From Mycobacterium asiaticum (lineage in GTDB: Bacteria; Actinomycetota; Actinomycetes; Mycobacteriales; Mycobacteriaceae): a stretch of 64,000 nt of DNA. The notes under the pieces are model-generated. The model was not told the origin of the DNA and made no database searches. It saw only the letters and a list, made by a program, of their open reading frames with translations. The translations under genes were made by a program, and so were the position numbers. The DNA is taken from contig NZ_LZLS01000132.1 in NCBI RefSeq assembly GCF_001673365.1, positions 30,225-94,224 of the forward strand, given 5' to 3'. Positions 17,976-26,363 of this stretch are shown in pieces (position 1 is the first letter of the stretch; every line of letters starts with the position of its first letter).

Positions 17976-18662
17976 TCATGGCGACCCCGAAATCAGACCG
18001 AGACAGGTGGCGGTCAACAGCCGGGTGAGCGCGGAGGCGAAGTCCAGATTCCACTCCGGCGGTAACACTTCCGGTTCCTCGGCGTAGGCATCGGTGAGCC
18101 GCTCCGGGGGGTTGGCGATCTGCCACAGCGTGGCGGCCAGCGAGTACGACGCCAGCAGCATGTCGAATGCACCGGACCGTCCCAGTACCGGTAAGGCGCG
18201 TTCGACCGCCTCGGTGAGCGCGAGTACCGCCGCGGTGCTCGTCCGCTTGACTTCTACCACCCGGTCGACGTCGACTTCGTGCTCGAGATGCAGGTGCAGG
18301 TTGGCCAGCAGATCACAGAACAACGGGTCGGCCGCCAGTCCGTTGGCCAATGTCTCGGCCACTCTGGCCGGTGACATCGGACCGGGCTCGTCCAACTGCC
18401 TGCATACGGTGTCCGACCAACGCTCCCATCCTTCGGCCGACAGGTGCAGTAGCACCTCCTTATGGGAGGTGAAGTAGCGGCGAACCGCCGAGTAGTGGAT
18501 CCCGGCGCGGCTCGCGACCGCGGTCAAGGTCACCGAGGCGACACCGGTTTCCGACGCCAGGGACCGGGCAGCTTCCATGAGCGCTGCAGCACGCTGCCGC
18601 TTGTTCTCCTCGGTGCGGGCGCGCCGGAAGCTGAGTTGCGCCACCGGCGAAGGATAACGCAC
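17976..18662 (-). CDS. TetR-family regulator (Rv0452-like)
   Basis: 228 residues. The N-terminal TetR helix-turn-helix covers about residues 17-65 (RQRAAALMEAARSLASETG, then SVTLTAVASRAGIHYSAVRRYFTSHKEVLLHL). The C-terminal part is a ligand-binding helical domain with AVERALPVLGRSGAFDMLLASYSLAATLW. Position matches Rv0452, divergent from mmpS4. Here it has mmpS-mmpL pairs on both sides and may control both. The GTG at 18662 is used; GTG at 18644 is an alternative. Inverted repeats lie just upstream (18689-18717). Confidence 0.85.
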   Translation of the reverse strand: MRYPSPVAQLSFRRARTEENKRQRAAALMEAARSLASETGVASVTLTAVASRAGIHYSAVRRYFTSHKEVLLHLSAEGWERWSDTVCRQLDEPGPMSPARVAETLANGLAADPLFCDLLANLHLHLEHEVDVDRVVEVKRTSTAAVLALTEAVERALPVLGRSGAFDMLLASYSLAATLWQIANPPERLTDAYAEEPEVLPPEWNLDFASALTRLLTATCLGLISGSP

Positions 18663-18688
18663 ATGGCGTGATTTGTGGGCGCAAACGG

Positions 18689-18717
18689 ATTGTTACGCAC
18701 GTGATGGGCGTTACAAT
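18689..18717. promoter_or_regulatory. Inverted repeat between tetR and mmpS4, candidate TetR operator
   Basis: ATTGTTACGC (18689-18698) and GCGTTACAAT (18708-18717) are inverse to each other at 9 of 10 positions around a 9-base spacer. The site is 26 bases upstream of the tetR GTG and about 200 bases upstream of mmpS4, in the shared divergent spacer, where a TetR autorepressor normally binds. It shares GTTAC words with the palindrome upstream of the extra mmpS. Confidence 0.6.
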
Positions 18718-18753
18718 CATGTCCCGAATGGAAGGAGCCGGGGGTGCCGTGTC

Positions 18754-18787
18754 GCAACCGTGATTTACTTAGGTAAGCCTTGGTTGC
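18754..18787. promoter_or_regulatory. Long hyphenated palindrome with an IdeR-like half-site before mmpS4
   Basis: GCAACC (18754-18759) pairs with GGTTGC (18782-18787), and the inner TTAC (18765-18768) pairs with GTAA (18773-18776); both pairs share the same centre. The stretch TTAGGTAAGCCT (18769-18780) matches the first 12 positions of the IdeR iron box TTAGGTTAGSCT except one, but the second half does not match. mmpS4-mmpL4 of M. tuberculosis is iron-responsive, so an iron-regulated operator here is reasonable but unproven. Confidence 0.4.
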
Positions 18788-18919
18788 GTTCCTGCCGTGC
18801 GCTGCCGCATCGCGCAGTGCGGCGATCTACCGATCGAACAATTTCCAGACGACTTCCGGGGGCGGGTAACGTCCGCTCCGAACGGACCAACCGGTTGAAA
18901 GGGTCCTGAAATTTTCAAG

Positions 18920-19342
18920 TTGCTGTCGCGGACGTGGATCCCACTCGTCGTGCTGGTCGTGTTGGCCACCGGCGCGTTCGTGGTCATCCGCGTCCACGGC
19001 TACTTCGGCTCGGAGAAGCGGGAGTCCTATGCGGACAGCAACCTGAAAAACCCTGACCCGTTCAACCCGAAGCGGATCGTCTACGAGGTGTTCGGGCCCC
19101 CTGGGACGGTGGCGAACATCAGCTATTTCGACGTCAATGCGGACCCGCAGCACGTCGACGGAGCAGTTCTACCCTGGTCGCTGCACATCAGCACCACGAA
19201 GGCGGCGATGGTGGGCAATCTGATGGCCCAGGGCGACAGCAATAGCATCGGGTGCCGGATCTTGATCGACGACGTGGTCAAGGCCGAGCGAATCTCCAAC
19301 CAGGTCAACGCATTTACCTTCTGTCTGGTGAAATCCGCGTGA
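18920..19342 (+). CDS. mmpS4: MmpS4, accessory protein of siderophore export
   Basis: 140 residues, the same length as M. tuberculosis MmpS4 (Rv0451c), with the same N-terminal pattern [15 protein letters not shown], one membrane helix (about 6-26), then [33 protein letters not shown] and the C-terminal [11 protein letters not shown]. It is a membrane-anchored periplasmic partner that, with MmpL4, exports mycobactin and carboxymycobactin. The start is TTG at 18920, set by homology. Its stop overlaps the mmpL4 GTG as GTGA. The 257-base spacer upstream, shared with divergent tetR, holds the operator candidates. Confidence 0.93.
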   Translation: MLSRTWIPLVVLVVLATGAFVVIRVHGYFGSEKRESYADSNLKNPDPFNPKRIVYEVFGPPGTVANISYFDVNADPQHVDGAVLPWSLHISTTKAAMVGNLMAQGDSNSIGCRILIDDVVKAERISNQVNAFTFCLVKSA

Positions 19343-22257
19343 GCACCACCTATTACGGCGCACCCGCCGCCCCTGAAAGCCCCGAAAGCGCTGCAGGCCA
19401 AACCCACCGCCCGTTCATCCCGAGGATGATCCATGCGCTCGCCGTGCCGATCATCCTGTTCTGGCTGGTGGTCGTGGTGCTGCTCAGCGTGTTCGTCCCA
19501 TCGCTGGAAATCGTGGGCCAGCAACGCGCGGTCTCATTGAGCCCGAAGGATGCACCGTCGTTTGTGGCGTTGCGGCACATCGGTAGCGCCTTCAAGGAGG
19601 GCGACACCGACAGTTTCGGGATGATCGTCCTGGAAAGCGACAAACAGCTCGGCGACGACGCACACCGGTACTACGACACCGTGATTCGCAAACTGCGCGA
19701 AGACAAGAAACACGTGCTGAGCATCCAGGACTTCTGGGGCGATCCACTGACCGCCGCGGGTGCGCAGAGCAACGACGCCAAGGCGGTGACGGTCCAAGTC
19801 ATCCTCGCCGGCAACCAGGGCGAGCAGCTGGCCAACGAATCCGTGGAAGCCGTGCGCGCAATCGTGGACAGCGTCCCGGCGCCCCCGGGCATCAAGGCTT
19901 ATGTCACCGGGGCTTCGGCCCTGGCCGCCGACCTGCATAAGAGCGGCGACAGATCGATGGCCAAGATCACCATCACCACGGTCCTGGTGATTCTGATCAT
20001 GCTGATGTTCATCTATCGGTCACCGTTCACCGTGATCCTGCTGCTGCTCACCGTCGGCATCGAATTGGCGGCGGCGCGAGGTGCCGTGGCGGTATTGGGG
20101 CACAACGACCTGATCGGACTTTCGACGTTCGCGGTCAGCCTGCTGACCTCGTTGGCGATCGCGGCCGGGACCGACTACGGAATTTTCATCATCGGCCGAT
20201 ATCAGGAGGCTCGGCAGGCCGGTGAGGACCGCGAGTCGGCGTTCTACACCATGTGGCACGGCACCGCCCACGTCATCCTGGGATCCGGTCTGACAATCGC
20301 GGGTGCGACGTTCTGCCTGAGCATGGCCCGGATGCCCTATTTCCAGACGCTGGGCATTCCCTGCGCGGTGGGCATGTTGGTCGCCGTAATCGTCGCGCTG
20401 ACCCTGGGCCCCGCCGTCCTCGTGGTGGGCAGCCGGTTCGGGGTCTTCGACCCCAAACGCGTGCTGTCGGTGCGGGGTTGGCGACGGGTGGGCACCGCGG
20501 TGGTTCGCTGGCCGCTACCCATCCTGGCGGTCACCTTCGCGATCGCGCTGATCGGCCTGGTCACGCTGCCCGGCTATCGGCCCAGCTATGACGACCGCGC
20601 CTATCTGCCTTCCTTCATCCCCGCCAACCAGGGCTTCGAGGTCGCCGACCGGCACTTCTCCCAGGCTCGGATGAAGCCGGAAATTCTGATGATCGAGTCC
20701 GATCACGACATGCGCAATCCGGCCGACTTCCTGATACTGGACAAGCTGGCCAAAGGCATCTTCCGGGTGCCGGGGATTTCTCGCGTCCAGGCGATCACCA
20801 GGCCCGACGGAACGACGATGGACCACACCTCGATCCCGTTCCAGATGAGCATGCAAAACGCCGGTCAAATGCAAGCGCTGCGATATCAGCGTGAGCGGAT
20901 GGACGACATGCTCAAGCAGGCCGACGAGATGACCAAGACGATCGGGCTGATGCAACAGATGTACGGCCTGATGACCAAACTTGTTGGGGTCACCCACAAG
21001 ATGGTCGGCGACACCGAAGAGATGCAGGCGATCACCAACGAGTTGCGCGACAAGATCGCCAACTTCGACGACTTCTTCCGGCCGATTCGCGCCTACTTCT
21101 ATTGGGAGAAGCACTGTTTCGATATTCCGGTCTGCTGGACCTTCCGGTCGCTGTTCGACGCCCTCGACGGTATCGACGCCATCGACGAGAAGCTGAACGT
21201 TCTGGTCGGTGACATCAAACAACTCGACGTGCTGATGCCGCAGATGATCGCGACGTTCCCGCCGATGATCGAAACCATGGTGAGCATGCGGACCATGATG
21301 CTGACGATGCACAGCACCATGTCCGGCATCTTCTCCCAAATGGACGAAATGAGCGACAACGCAACGGCAATGGGCCACGCGTTCGACGCCGCCAAGAACG
21401 ACGACTCGTTCTATCTGCCGCCCGAGGTGTTCAAGAACGAGGACTTCAAGCGGGCGATGAAGAACTTCCTGTCCGAGGACGGGCGTGCGGCGCGGTTCAT
21501 CATCCTGCACCGCGGCGACCCGGCCTCCCCCGAAGGAATCGCCAGCATCGACAAGATCCGTACCGCGGCAGAAGAATCCCTCAAGGGAACGCCGTTGGAG
21601 GACGCCAAGATCTACCTGGCTGGGACGGGCGCCGTCTTCAAGGACATCTCCGACGGCGCCAAATGGGATCTGGTGATCGCGGGCATCTCGTCGCTGTGCC
21701 TGATTTTCATCATCATGCTGATCCTGACGCGCGCTTTTGTGGCCGCCGCGGTCATCGTGGGGACGGTGGCGATTTCGCTGGGCGCCTCGTTCGGCCTCTC
21801 AGTGTTGGTGTGGCAGCACATCTTTGGCGTGCCCCTGCACTGGCTGGTGCTCGCGATGTCGGTCATCGTGCTGCTGGCGGTGGGATCTGACTACAACTTG
21901 CTGTTGGTGTCCCGCTTCAAACAGGAGATACACGCCGGCCTCAATACCGGGATCATCCGGTCGATGGGCGGGACCGGCAAAGTGGTGACCAATGCGGGCC
22001 TGGTGTTCGCCTTCACCATGGCGTCGATGATCATCGGCGACGCGCGGATGATCGGCCAGGTGGGTACCACCATCGGGTTGGGTCTGCTGTTCGACACGTT
22101 GATCGTGCGTGCGTTCATGACGCCGTCCATCGCCGCACTGCTCGGCCGGTGGTTCTGGTGGCCGATGCGGGTACGCACCCGTCCCGCCCGCAACCCGGCA
22201 CTACCCCCCGAGCGACACCCCACCGATCGATCGCTGGCGCTGAGCGGCGAACGCTAG
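19339..22257 (+). CDS. mmpL4: MmpL4, siderophore exporter of the RND superfamily
   Basis: 972 residues (M. tuberculosis MmpL4 is 967 as I recall). TM1 is in [23 protein letters not shown], the first bundle begins near residue 210 and the second near 775. The proton-relay-like motifs [15 protein letters not shown] and [15 protein letters not shown] are intact. A Met-rich coiled coil spans about residues 504-694 ([36 protein letters not shown]). The protein uses proton motive force to move mycobactins across the inner membrane. I chose GTG at 19339 because it overlaps the mmpS4 stop; the frame is open upstream inside mmpS4. Orthology rests on the MmpS4 neighbour and the flanking Rv0452- and Rv0446c-like genes. 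Confidence 0.93.
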   Translation: MSTTYYGAPAAPESPESAAGQTHRPFIPRMIHALAVPIILFWLVVVVLLSVFVPSLEIVGQQRAVSLSPKDAPSFVALRHIGSAFKEGDTDSFGMIVLESDKQLGDDAHRYYDTVIRKLREDKKHVLSIQDFWGDPLTAAGAQSNDAKAVTVQVILAGNQGEQLANESVEAVRAIVDSVPAPPGIKAYVTGASALAADLHKSGDRSMAKITITTVLVILIMLMFIYRSPFTVILLLLTVGIELAAARGAVAVLGHNDLIGLSTFAVSLLTSLAIAAGTDYGIFIIGRYQEARQAGEDRESAFYTMWHGTAHVILGSGLTIAGATFCLSMARMPYFQTLGIPCAVGMLVAVIVALTLGPAVLVVGSRFGVFDPKRVLSVRGWRRVGTAVVRWPLPILAVTFAIALIGLVTLPGYRPSYDDRAYLPSFIPANQGFEVADRHFSQARMKPEILMIESDHDMRNPADFLILDKLAKGIFRVPGISRVQAITRPDGTTMDHTSIPFQMSMQNAGQMQALRYQRERMDDMLKQADEMTKTIGLMQQMYGLMTKLVGVTHKMVGDTEEMQAITNELRDKIANFDDFFRPIRAYFYWEKHCFDIPVCWTFRSLFDALDGIDAIDEKLNVLVGDIKQLDVLMPQMIATFPPMIETMVSMRTMMLTMHSTMSGIFSQMDEMSDNATAMGHAFDAAKNDDSFYLPPEVFKNEDFKRAMKNFLSEDGRAARFIILHRGDPASPEGIASIDKIRTAAEESLKGTPLEDAKIYLAGTGAVFKDISDGAKWDLVIAGISSLCLIFIIMLILTRAFVAAAVIVGTVAISLGASFGLSVLVWQHIFGVPLHWLVLAMSVIVLLAVGSDYNLLLVSRFKQEIHAGLNTGIIRSMGGTGKVVTNAGLVFAFTMASMIIGDARMIGQVGTTIGLGLLFDTLIVRAFMTPSIAALLGRWFWWPMRVRTRPARNPALPPERHPTDRSLALSGER

Positions 22258-22290
22258 GCGCTCGCCTTGCGCCGAACTTGAAGCTGGCCG

Positions 22291-22317
22291 CCGTCCGAGC
22301 GGCGGGCCACTCCGAAT
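22291..22317 (+). promoter_or_regulatory. Candidate SigK promoter
   Basis: CCGTCC at 22291-22296 and CCGAAT at 22312-22317 (followed by AA), 15 bases apart. The published SigK consensus is CCATCC at -35 and CCGAAT at -10 with a spacer of about this size, so this differs by one base in -35. It lies 109 bases before the DUF1295 gene that leads into sigK-rskA, so it would make the operon self-activating, as in M. tuberculosis, where the Rv0449c-sigK region is SigK-dependent. Confidence 0.6.
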
Positions 22318-22426
22318 AACAGGTATGCAGCAAAAGTCACAGACGTCGGGTAGCAGCGCTACGTCGAGATAAGTTGATGCAGCTAGGGTTTGACGAGGTG
22401 TTCGGAGTCGAGCGCAGGGGTGTGCG

Positions 22427-23221
22427 ATGAGCGAAGCAGACATCCTGGCGGTGACGGGGGGCTCCCTTGCGGCGGTCGCCGCGGTCCATGCGGTCACGTT
22501 CGCAGTCGGCCGCAAGATCGGCCGCTATAACGTCGTCGACATTGCGTGGGGAGTCGGTTTCGTCGCCGTGGCAGCGGTATGCGCCCTGCTCGGCAACGGA
22601 GACGCGACCCGGCGCTGGGTGCTGTTGGCACTGGTATCGGTCTGGGGCCTGCGGCTGAGTCGGCACATCCACCGCAAGACGGCCGGTGCCGGCGAGGATC
22701 GCCGCTACGCCGATTTACTGCGCGGCGCCACAGTGGGCCAGGTGATACGCAAAGTCTTCCTGTTGCAGGGCTTCCTGACGATGTTCGTTTCCTTCCCGTT
22801 GCAGCTGTCGGCGGTCTCCGGCCCGACCCCGACACCGTTGCTTCCCGTCACTGCGCTGGGGCTGGCGGTCTGGCTGCTCGGTTTCATCTTCGAGGCGGTG
22901 GGCGACCAGCAGTTGCGGAAGTTCAAGTCCGATCCGTCCCATCGCGGGAGGATCATGGACCGCAGTCTGTGGGCCTGGACGCGCCACCCCAACTATTTCG
23001 GCGACGCCTGTGTGTGGTGGGGGTTGTGGCTGATCACCGTCACCGGGTGGGTGCCGCTGACCACGGTGGTCTCACCACTGGTGATGACCTACTTCCTGGT
23101 CGACGTCAGCGGAGCCCGGCTCACCGAGAAGTACCTGAAGAGCCGCCCGGGTTACGCTGAATACCAAAGGCGTACAGCATATTTCGTACCGCGTCCGCCT
23201 GGATCGGTACGTCGGTCATGA
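22427..23221 (+). CDS. DUF1295 membrane protein (Rv0446c-like, steroid-reductase fold)
   Basis: 264 residues with about six membrane helices. The C-terminal block RSLWAWTRHPNYFGDACVWWGLWLI and KYLKSRPGYAEYQRRTAYFVPRPP is the signature of DUF1295/ICMT-like proteins, related to the 3-oxo-5-alpha-steroid 4-dehydrogenase C-terminal domain, which binds NAD(P)H. The order Rv0446c-sigK-rskA is kept. In M. tuberculosis the upstream genes ufaA1, Rv0448c and Rv0449c lie between this gene and mmpL4; they are absent here, so this is the first gene after the promoter. ATG at 22427 follows AGGGG. The substrate is unknown, probably a lipid. Confidence 0.85.
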   Translation: MSEADILAVTGGSLAAVAAVHAVTFAVGRKIGRYNVVDIAWGVGFVAVAAVCALLGNGDATRRWVLLALVSVWGLRLSRHIHRKTAGAGEDRRYADLLRGATVGQVIRKVFLLQGFLTMFVSFPLQLSAVSGPTPTPLLPVTALGLAVWLLGFIFEAVGDQQLRKFKSDPSHRGRIMDRSLWAWTRHPNYFGDACVWWGLWLITVTGWVPLTTVVSPLVMTYFLVDVSGARLTEKYLKSRPGYAEYQRRTAYFVPRPPGSVRRS

Positions 23222-23254
23222 CTGGCACGCAAGCTGACGTTAGGCTACCGATCG

Positions 23255-23818
23255 ATGACCGGACCGTCGCAGCCCAGCGGCAACCTGGACGCATTGCTGC
23301 GCCGGGTCGCCCGCGGGGACAACGCCGCGTTCGCCGCGTTCTACGACCAGACGAAAACCCGCGTGTACGGACTGGTGACCAGGGTGCTGCGTGATGCCGG
23401 TTACAGCGAGGAAACCACCCAGGAGATCTACCTCGAGGTGTGGCGGACGGCATCGGAGTTCGATTCCGCCCGGGGTTCCGCGCAGGCTTGGCTGCTGACC
23501 ATGGCGCACCGGCGTGCCATCGACCGGGTACGCAGCGAGCAGGCGGGTACTCAACGCGAATCACGTTATGGCATAGCTAATCTCGAGCCGGACGTCGACG
23601 TCGTCGCGGACTCGGCGATCATCGGCGACGAACGCCGCCGGGTACTGCGATGCTTGGAGGCACTGACCGACGCGCAGCGCCAGTGCATCGAAATGGCCTA
23701 CTACGGCGGGCTCACGTATGCCGAAGTGTCACAGCGGTTGTCCGCCAACCTTTCCACGGTCAAGTCGCGCATGCGCGATGCGCTACGCGGCCTACGCAAT
23801 TGCCTGGACGTGTCATGA
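23255..23818 (+). CDS. sigK: ECF sigma factor SigK
   Basis: 187 residues, identical in length to M. tuberculosis SigK (Rv0445c). Region 2 is in residues about 20-90 ([41 protein letters not shown], then [19 protein letters not shown]) and region 4 in about 130-180 ([51 protein letters not shown]). SigK directs expression of mpt70/mpt83-type antigens and of its own locus. It is held inactive by RskA, whose gene overlaps the stop codon by 4 bases. The start is supported by length and by homology. Confidence 0.95.
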   Translation: MTGPSQPSGNLDALLRRVARGDNAAFAAFYDQTKTRVYGLVTRVLRDAGYSEETTQEIYLEVWRTASEFDSARGSAQAWLLTMAHRRAIDRVRSEQAGTQRESRYGIANLEPDVDVVADSAIIGDERRRVLRCLEALTDAQRQCIEMAYYGGLTYAEVSQRLSANLSTVKSRMRDALRGLRNCLDVS

Positions 23819-24522
23819 CCGAACCGACCGACTTCGAGCTGCTGGAACTGGCGACGCCATACGCGCTGCACGCCATGTCCGATGCGGAGCGCGCCGACGT
23901 TGACCGGCGGGTAGCGGCCGCTCCCGCGACGGTGGCCGCGGCCTTCACCGATGAAGTGCGCGCCGTCCGCGAGACGATGGCGGTGCTGGCCGCGGCGAAC
24001 ACAGCCGAACCGCCGGAGCACCTACGCGCGGCCGTGCTCGCTGACGCCGCCGACCAGGCGAGTCCGGGCCGTCGTCGTAAATCACCTTGGCGCACAACGG
24101 TATTGGCTGCCGCAGCGGCAGTTGCCATCGGGTTGGCGGGCTTCGGCCTGGGCGTGCTGGCTCGACCGCACACCACCCAAACGGTCGCCGAGCAGGTGAT
24201 GTCCGCCCCGGATATGAGGTCGGTCAGCAGTTCCTTGGGCCCGGGCACGGCGACCGTGATGTTCTCACGCGACCGCAATGCCGGCGTGCTGGTGATGAAT
24301 GATGTGCCGCCACCGTCGGCGGGCACCGTTTACCAGATGTGGCTGATCGGCGCCGACGGCCCCAAGTCCGCGGGGACCATGGGCCCAGGCGCAGTGCAGC
24401 CGACCACGATGGCGACGCTAAGCAACCTCGACACAGGCAGAATGCTGGCTTTCACGGTCGAACCGGGCGCCGGATCGCCACAGCCGACCACCCCGATCCT
24501 GGCTCAGCTGCCGCTCAGATAG
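23815..24522 (+). CDS. rskA: Anti-sigma-K factor RskA
   Basis: 235 residues. The N-terminal cytosolic part ([26 protein letters not shown]) binds SigK; a single membrane helix lies near residues 95-117 ([23 protein letters not shown]); the C-terminal extracytoplasmic domain ends with [16 protein letters not shown] and [23 protein letters not shown], typical of RskA. Regulated proteolysis of RskA frees SigK. ATG at 23815 overlaps the sigK stop. Two mutations in RskA account for high MPB70 production in M. bovis; I see no obvious damage here. Confidence 0.93.
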   Translation: MTEPTDFELLELATPYALHAMSDAERADVDRRVAAAPATVAAAFTDEVRAVRETMAVLAAANTAEPPEHLRAAVLADAADQASPGRRRKSPWRTTVLAAAAAVAIGLAGFGLGVLARPHTTQTVAEQVMSAPDMRSVSSSLGPGTATVMFSRDRNAGVLVMNDVPPPSAGTVYQMWLIGADGPKSAGTMGPGAVQPTTMATLSNLDTGRMLAFTVEPGAGSPQPTTPILAQLPLR

Positions 24523-24534
24523 CGCCCGAAATCG

Positions 24535-25392
24535 CTAGGCCGTCTTTTTCCTGAACAGGCTGCCCAGCATCGCGGCGAGCACACCGAGCACCACCACAGC
24601 CGCGCCCGCGATCAGCGTCACGTTCAGCCAGAGGTGCAAGTCGCCTTCGGCGTGCCCGACCATCGCGTCGGCAACCGTTCTGATGTCCCCGGTGGTGGCG
24701 TTGAGCGCATCACCTATCGCGCGCCCACCCACCTCGATCCCGACCCAGCCTGCCGCGCCAACGAGCAGCGCGGAAACGCCCAGCGCGGTCAGGGCGCGGC
24801 CGCGGCTGCGGGCCACGACCAGGGTCAGCACCGCGAAAACGCCGGTGAGAGCAACCGCGCCGGTGCTGACCCAGGGGTTCCATACCGCTGCACGATGCAA
24901 TTGGCCTTGGCGCACTGACTGGCCCACCGACATCGTCAGCGGAACCTGCAGCGTCGCGGGCGGTTTGACGTGGTAGGTGTCCAGCAGCTGCTGGATCGAG
25001 GTGTCTTTGAGCATCGGAGCGAGGTCGACCACCCACTGCTCACCGTTCTGGCCCGATCGCGGCTCGCTGAACAACCAGGTATGGGCAGCCCGGTTCGCTT
25101 CGGCGAACAACGGCGGAAATGCCGAACTGGCCGTGAACGCTGCGGCCACGTCGTGGACCGTCGCGCTGTCGACCGCGGCACCGCGGCCATGCTCGTTGAT
25201 GAGCGCCATCGCGCGGGTGGTGAGTTCGGCGGCCATCGCCGACTGCAACGCTGGGTCGTGGGCCGCTTGCTCGGCGAGCGCGGTGTAGCCGCCTTCGTCG
25301 ACGACGTTGAGCTGCGCCCATGTCGCCGGGACGGCCACCGCCAGCGCCGCGGTGGCGATCAACCAGCACAGCACCGCGCCCAAAAATCGCAC
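24535..25392 (-). CDS. Membrane protein of unknown function
   Basis: 285 residues. Topology: an N-terminal helix (AVLCWLIATAALAVAVPATWA), an outside domain of about 140 residues containing HTWLFSEPRSGQNGEQWVVDLAPMLKD, then three helices at about 177-195, 203-222 and 258-280 and a short KK tail. The outside part, preceded by a signal-anchor helix, resembles mycobacterial cell-envelope proteins of unknown role, and I name no family. It runs opposite to sigK-rskA with 12 bases between the stops, and its ATG lies 9 bases past the stop of the DinB gene, so the two could be one transcript. Function unknown. Confidence 0.65.
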   Translation of the reverse strand: MRFLGAVLCWLIATAALAVAVPATWAQLNVVDEGGYTALAEQAAHDPALQSAMAAELTTRAMALINEHGRGAAVDSATVHDVAAAFTASSAFPPLFAEANRAAHTWLFSEPRSGQNGEQWVVDLAPMLKDTSIQQLLDTYHVKPPATLQVPLTMSVGQSVRQGQLHRAAVWNPWVSTGAVALTGVFAVLTLVVARSRGRALTALGVSALLVGAAGWVGIEVGGRAIGDALNATTGDIRTVADAMVGHAEGDLHLWLNVTLIAGAAVVVLGVLAAMLGSLFRKKTA

Positions 25393-25401
25393 GCCTGAAA
25401 C

Positions 25402-25923
25402 CTACTGTGCGATGCCTCGCAGGTAGGCGGCCTGGCCCAGGTGTTGCGCGCAGTCGTCGATGATGCTGACCAGCCGGGCACTGGCGGTCACGGGTGGCTC
25501 CCAGTTGGTGTCCACGATCCGAGCCAGTTCGCCAGCGGTCACGCCACCGACGTACTCCATCGTGAGCAAGTGGACCGCGTGGTAGTAGCCCAGCAGCAGG
25601 TCGACCGGTGCCCGCACTTTGGCTACCTCCTCGGGCCCATGACCGTAGCCTGTGTCGTCGGGCGGCAGGTCGAGACCGAACCGCTCCACCCAGCCGTCGC
25701 GGGTCCAGGCCTGTTCGATATCTGCGATGTGGGCGACTTGAATGTCCTGCACCCGCGCGCTGTGCCAGATCAACCACGCAATGCTGTTCGCATCGGCGGT
25801 TGGACGGTAATCGGCGATCTCGTCGGTGAGACCTTCGGTCAACTCGCCGACGTGATCGATCAGCCGGGTGAAAGCGTCGCGCAGCAACTCCCGGGCAGCA
25901 GCATCGGAATCTGTATCAGCCAT
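25402..25923 (-). CDS. DinB/DUF664 family protein (Rv0443-like)
   Basis: 173 residues of a DinB-like four-helix bundle. The expected metal histidines are visible: SIAWLIWHSARVQDIQVAHI, GYYHAVHLLTMEYV and IIDDCAQHLGQAAYLRG. Such proteins are often mycothiol-dependent transferases or metal-binding enzymes. Length and position match Rv0443 (171 aa). ATG at 25923 is chosen; the frame is open further upstream into the VOC gene but the family begins here. The exact reaction is unknown. Confidence 0.85.
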   Translation of the reverse strand: MADTDSDAAARELLRDAFTRLIDHVGELTEGLTDEIADYRPTADANSIAWLIWHSARVQDIQVAHIADIEQAWTRDGWVERFGLDLPPDDTGYGHGPEEVAKVRAPVDLLLGYYHAVHLLTMEYVGGVTAGELARIVDTNWEPPVTASARLVSIIDDCAQHLGQAAYLRGIAQ

Positions 25924-25942
25924 ACAACCGACCCTACGGACC

Positions 25943-26317
25943 CTACGGACCGTCTCCGTGCCAGACCGCTTCGACGTTGTTGCCGTCCGGGTCGCGGACG
26001 AAAGCGCCGAAGTAGCCGGGGTGGTATTCCGGCCACAGCCGCGGCGCATGCAGTGACTCGGCGCCCAGTTCCACCGCCGCGTCGTGAAATGCCCGCACCG
26101 CGGCCTCGTCGGCGGCTTGGAAGGCAATGTGAACTTCCCTGTTAGGACCCATCTGGGCGCCCTCGGCGATCCAGAAGTCTGGTTTGCCAGCTATGCCGTA
26201 GCCGATCGCCACCCCGTAATCCAGCTGCCTGGAGAAGCCCAGCACACCCAGCACGGTGTCGTAGAACTGCTGGGATTTGGGGTAGTCGGCGCAGTTGATG
26301 CCTATGTGGTCAATCAC
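25943..26317 (-). CDS. VOC (glyoxalase/dioxygenase) superfamily protein
   Basis: 124 residues, one VOC domain with the paired beta-alpha-beta-beta-beta units. Likely metal ligands are His4 (MIDHIGINCADYPKSQQFYDTVLGVLGF), His88 or its neighbourhood (VHIAFQAADEAAVRAFHDAA) and the Glu in the closing RDPDGNNVEAVWHG. It may be a glyoxalase-like or resistance-like enzyme; the substrate is unknown. It is followed 19 bases later by the DinB gene, a pairing that would make sense for thiol-dependent detoxification. It is divergent from the amidohydrolase with a 46-base gap. I do not recall it at this site in M. tuberculosis. Confidence 0.82.
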   Translation of the reverse strand: MIDHIGINCADYPKSQQFYDTVLGVLGFSRQLDYGVAIGYGIAGKPDFWIAEGAQMGPNREVHIAFQAADEAAVRAFHDAAVELGAESLHAPRLWPEYHPGYFGAFVRDPDGNNVEAVWHGDGP

Positions 26318-26363
26318 GGGTCGATCCTGGCACGACCCACCGACACGGTCGTAGATTAATTAG

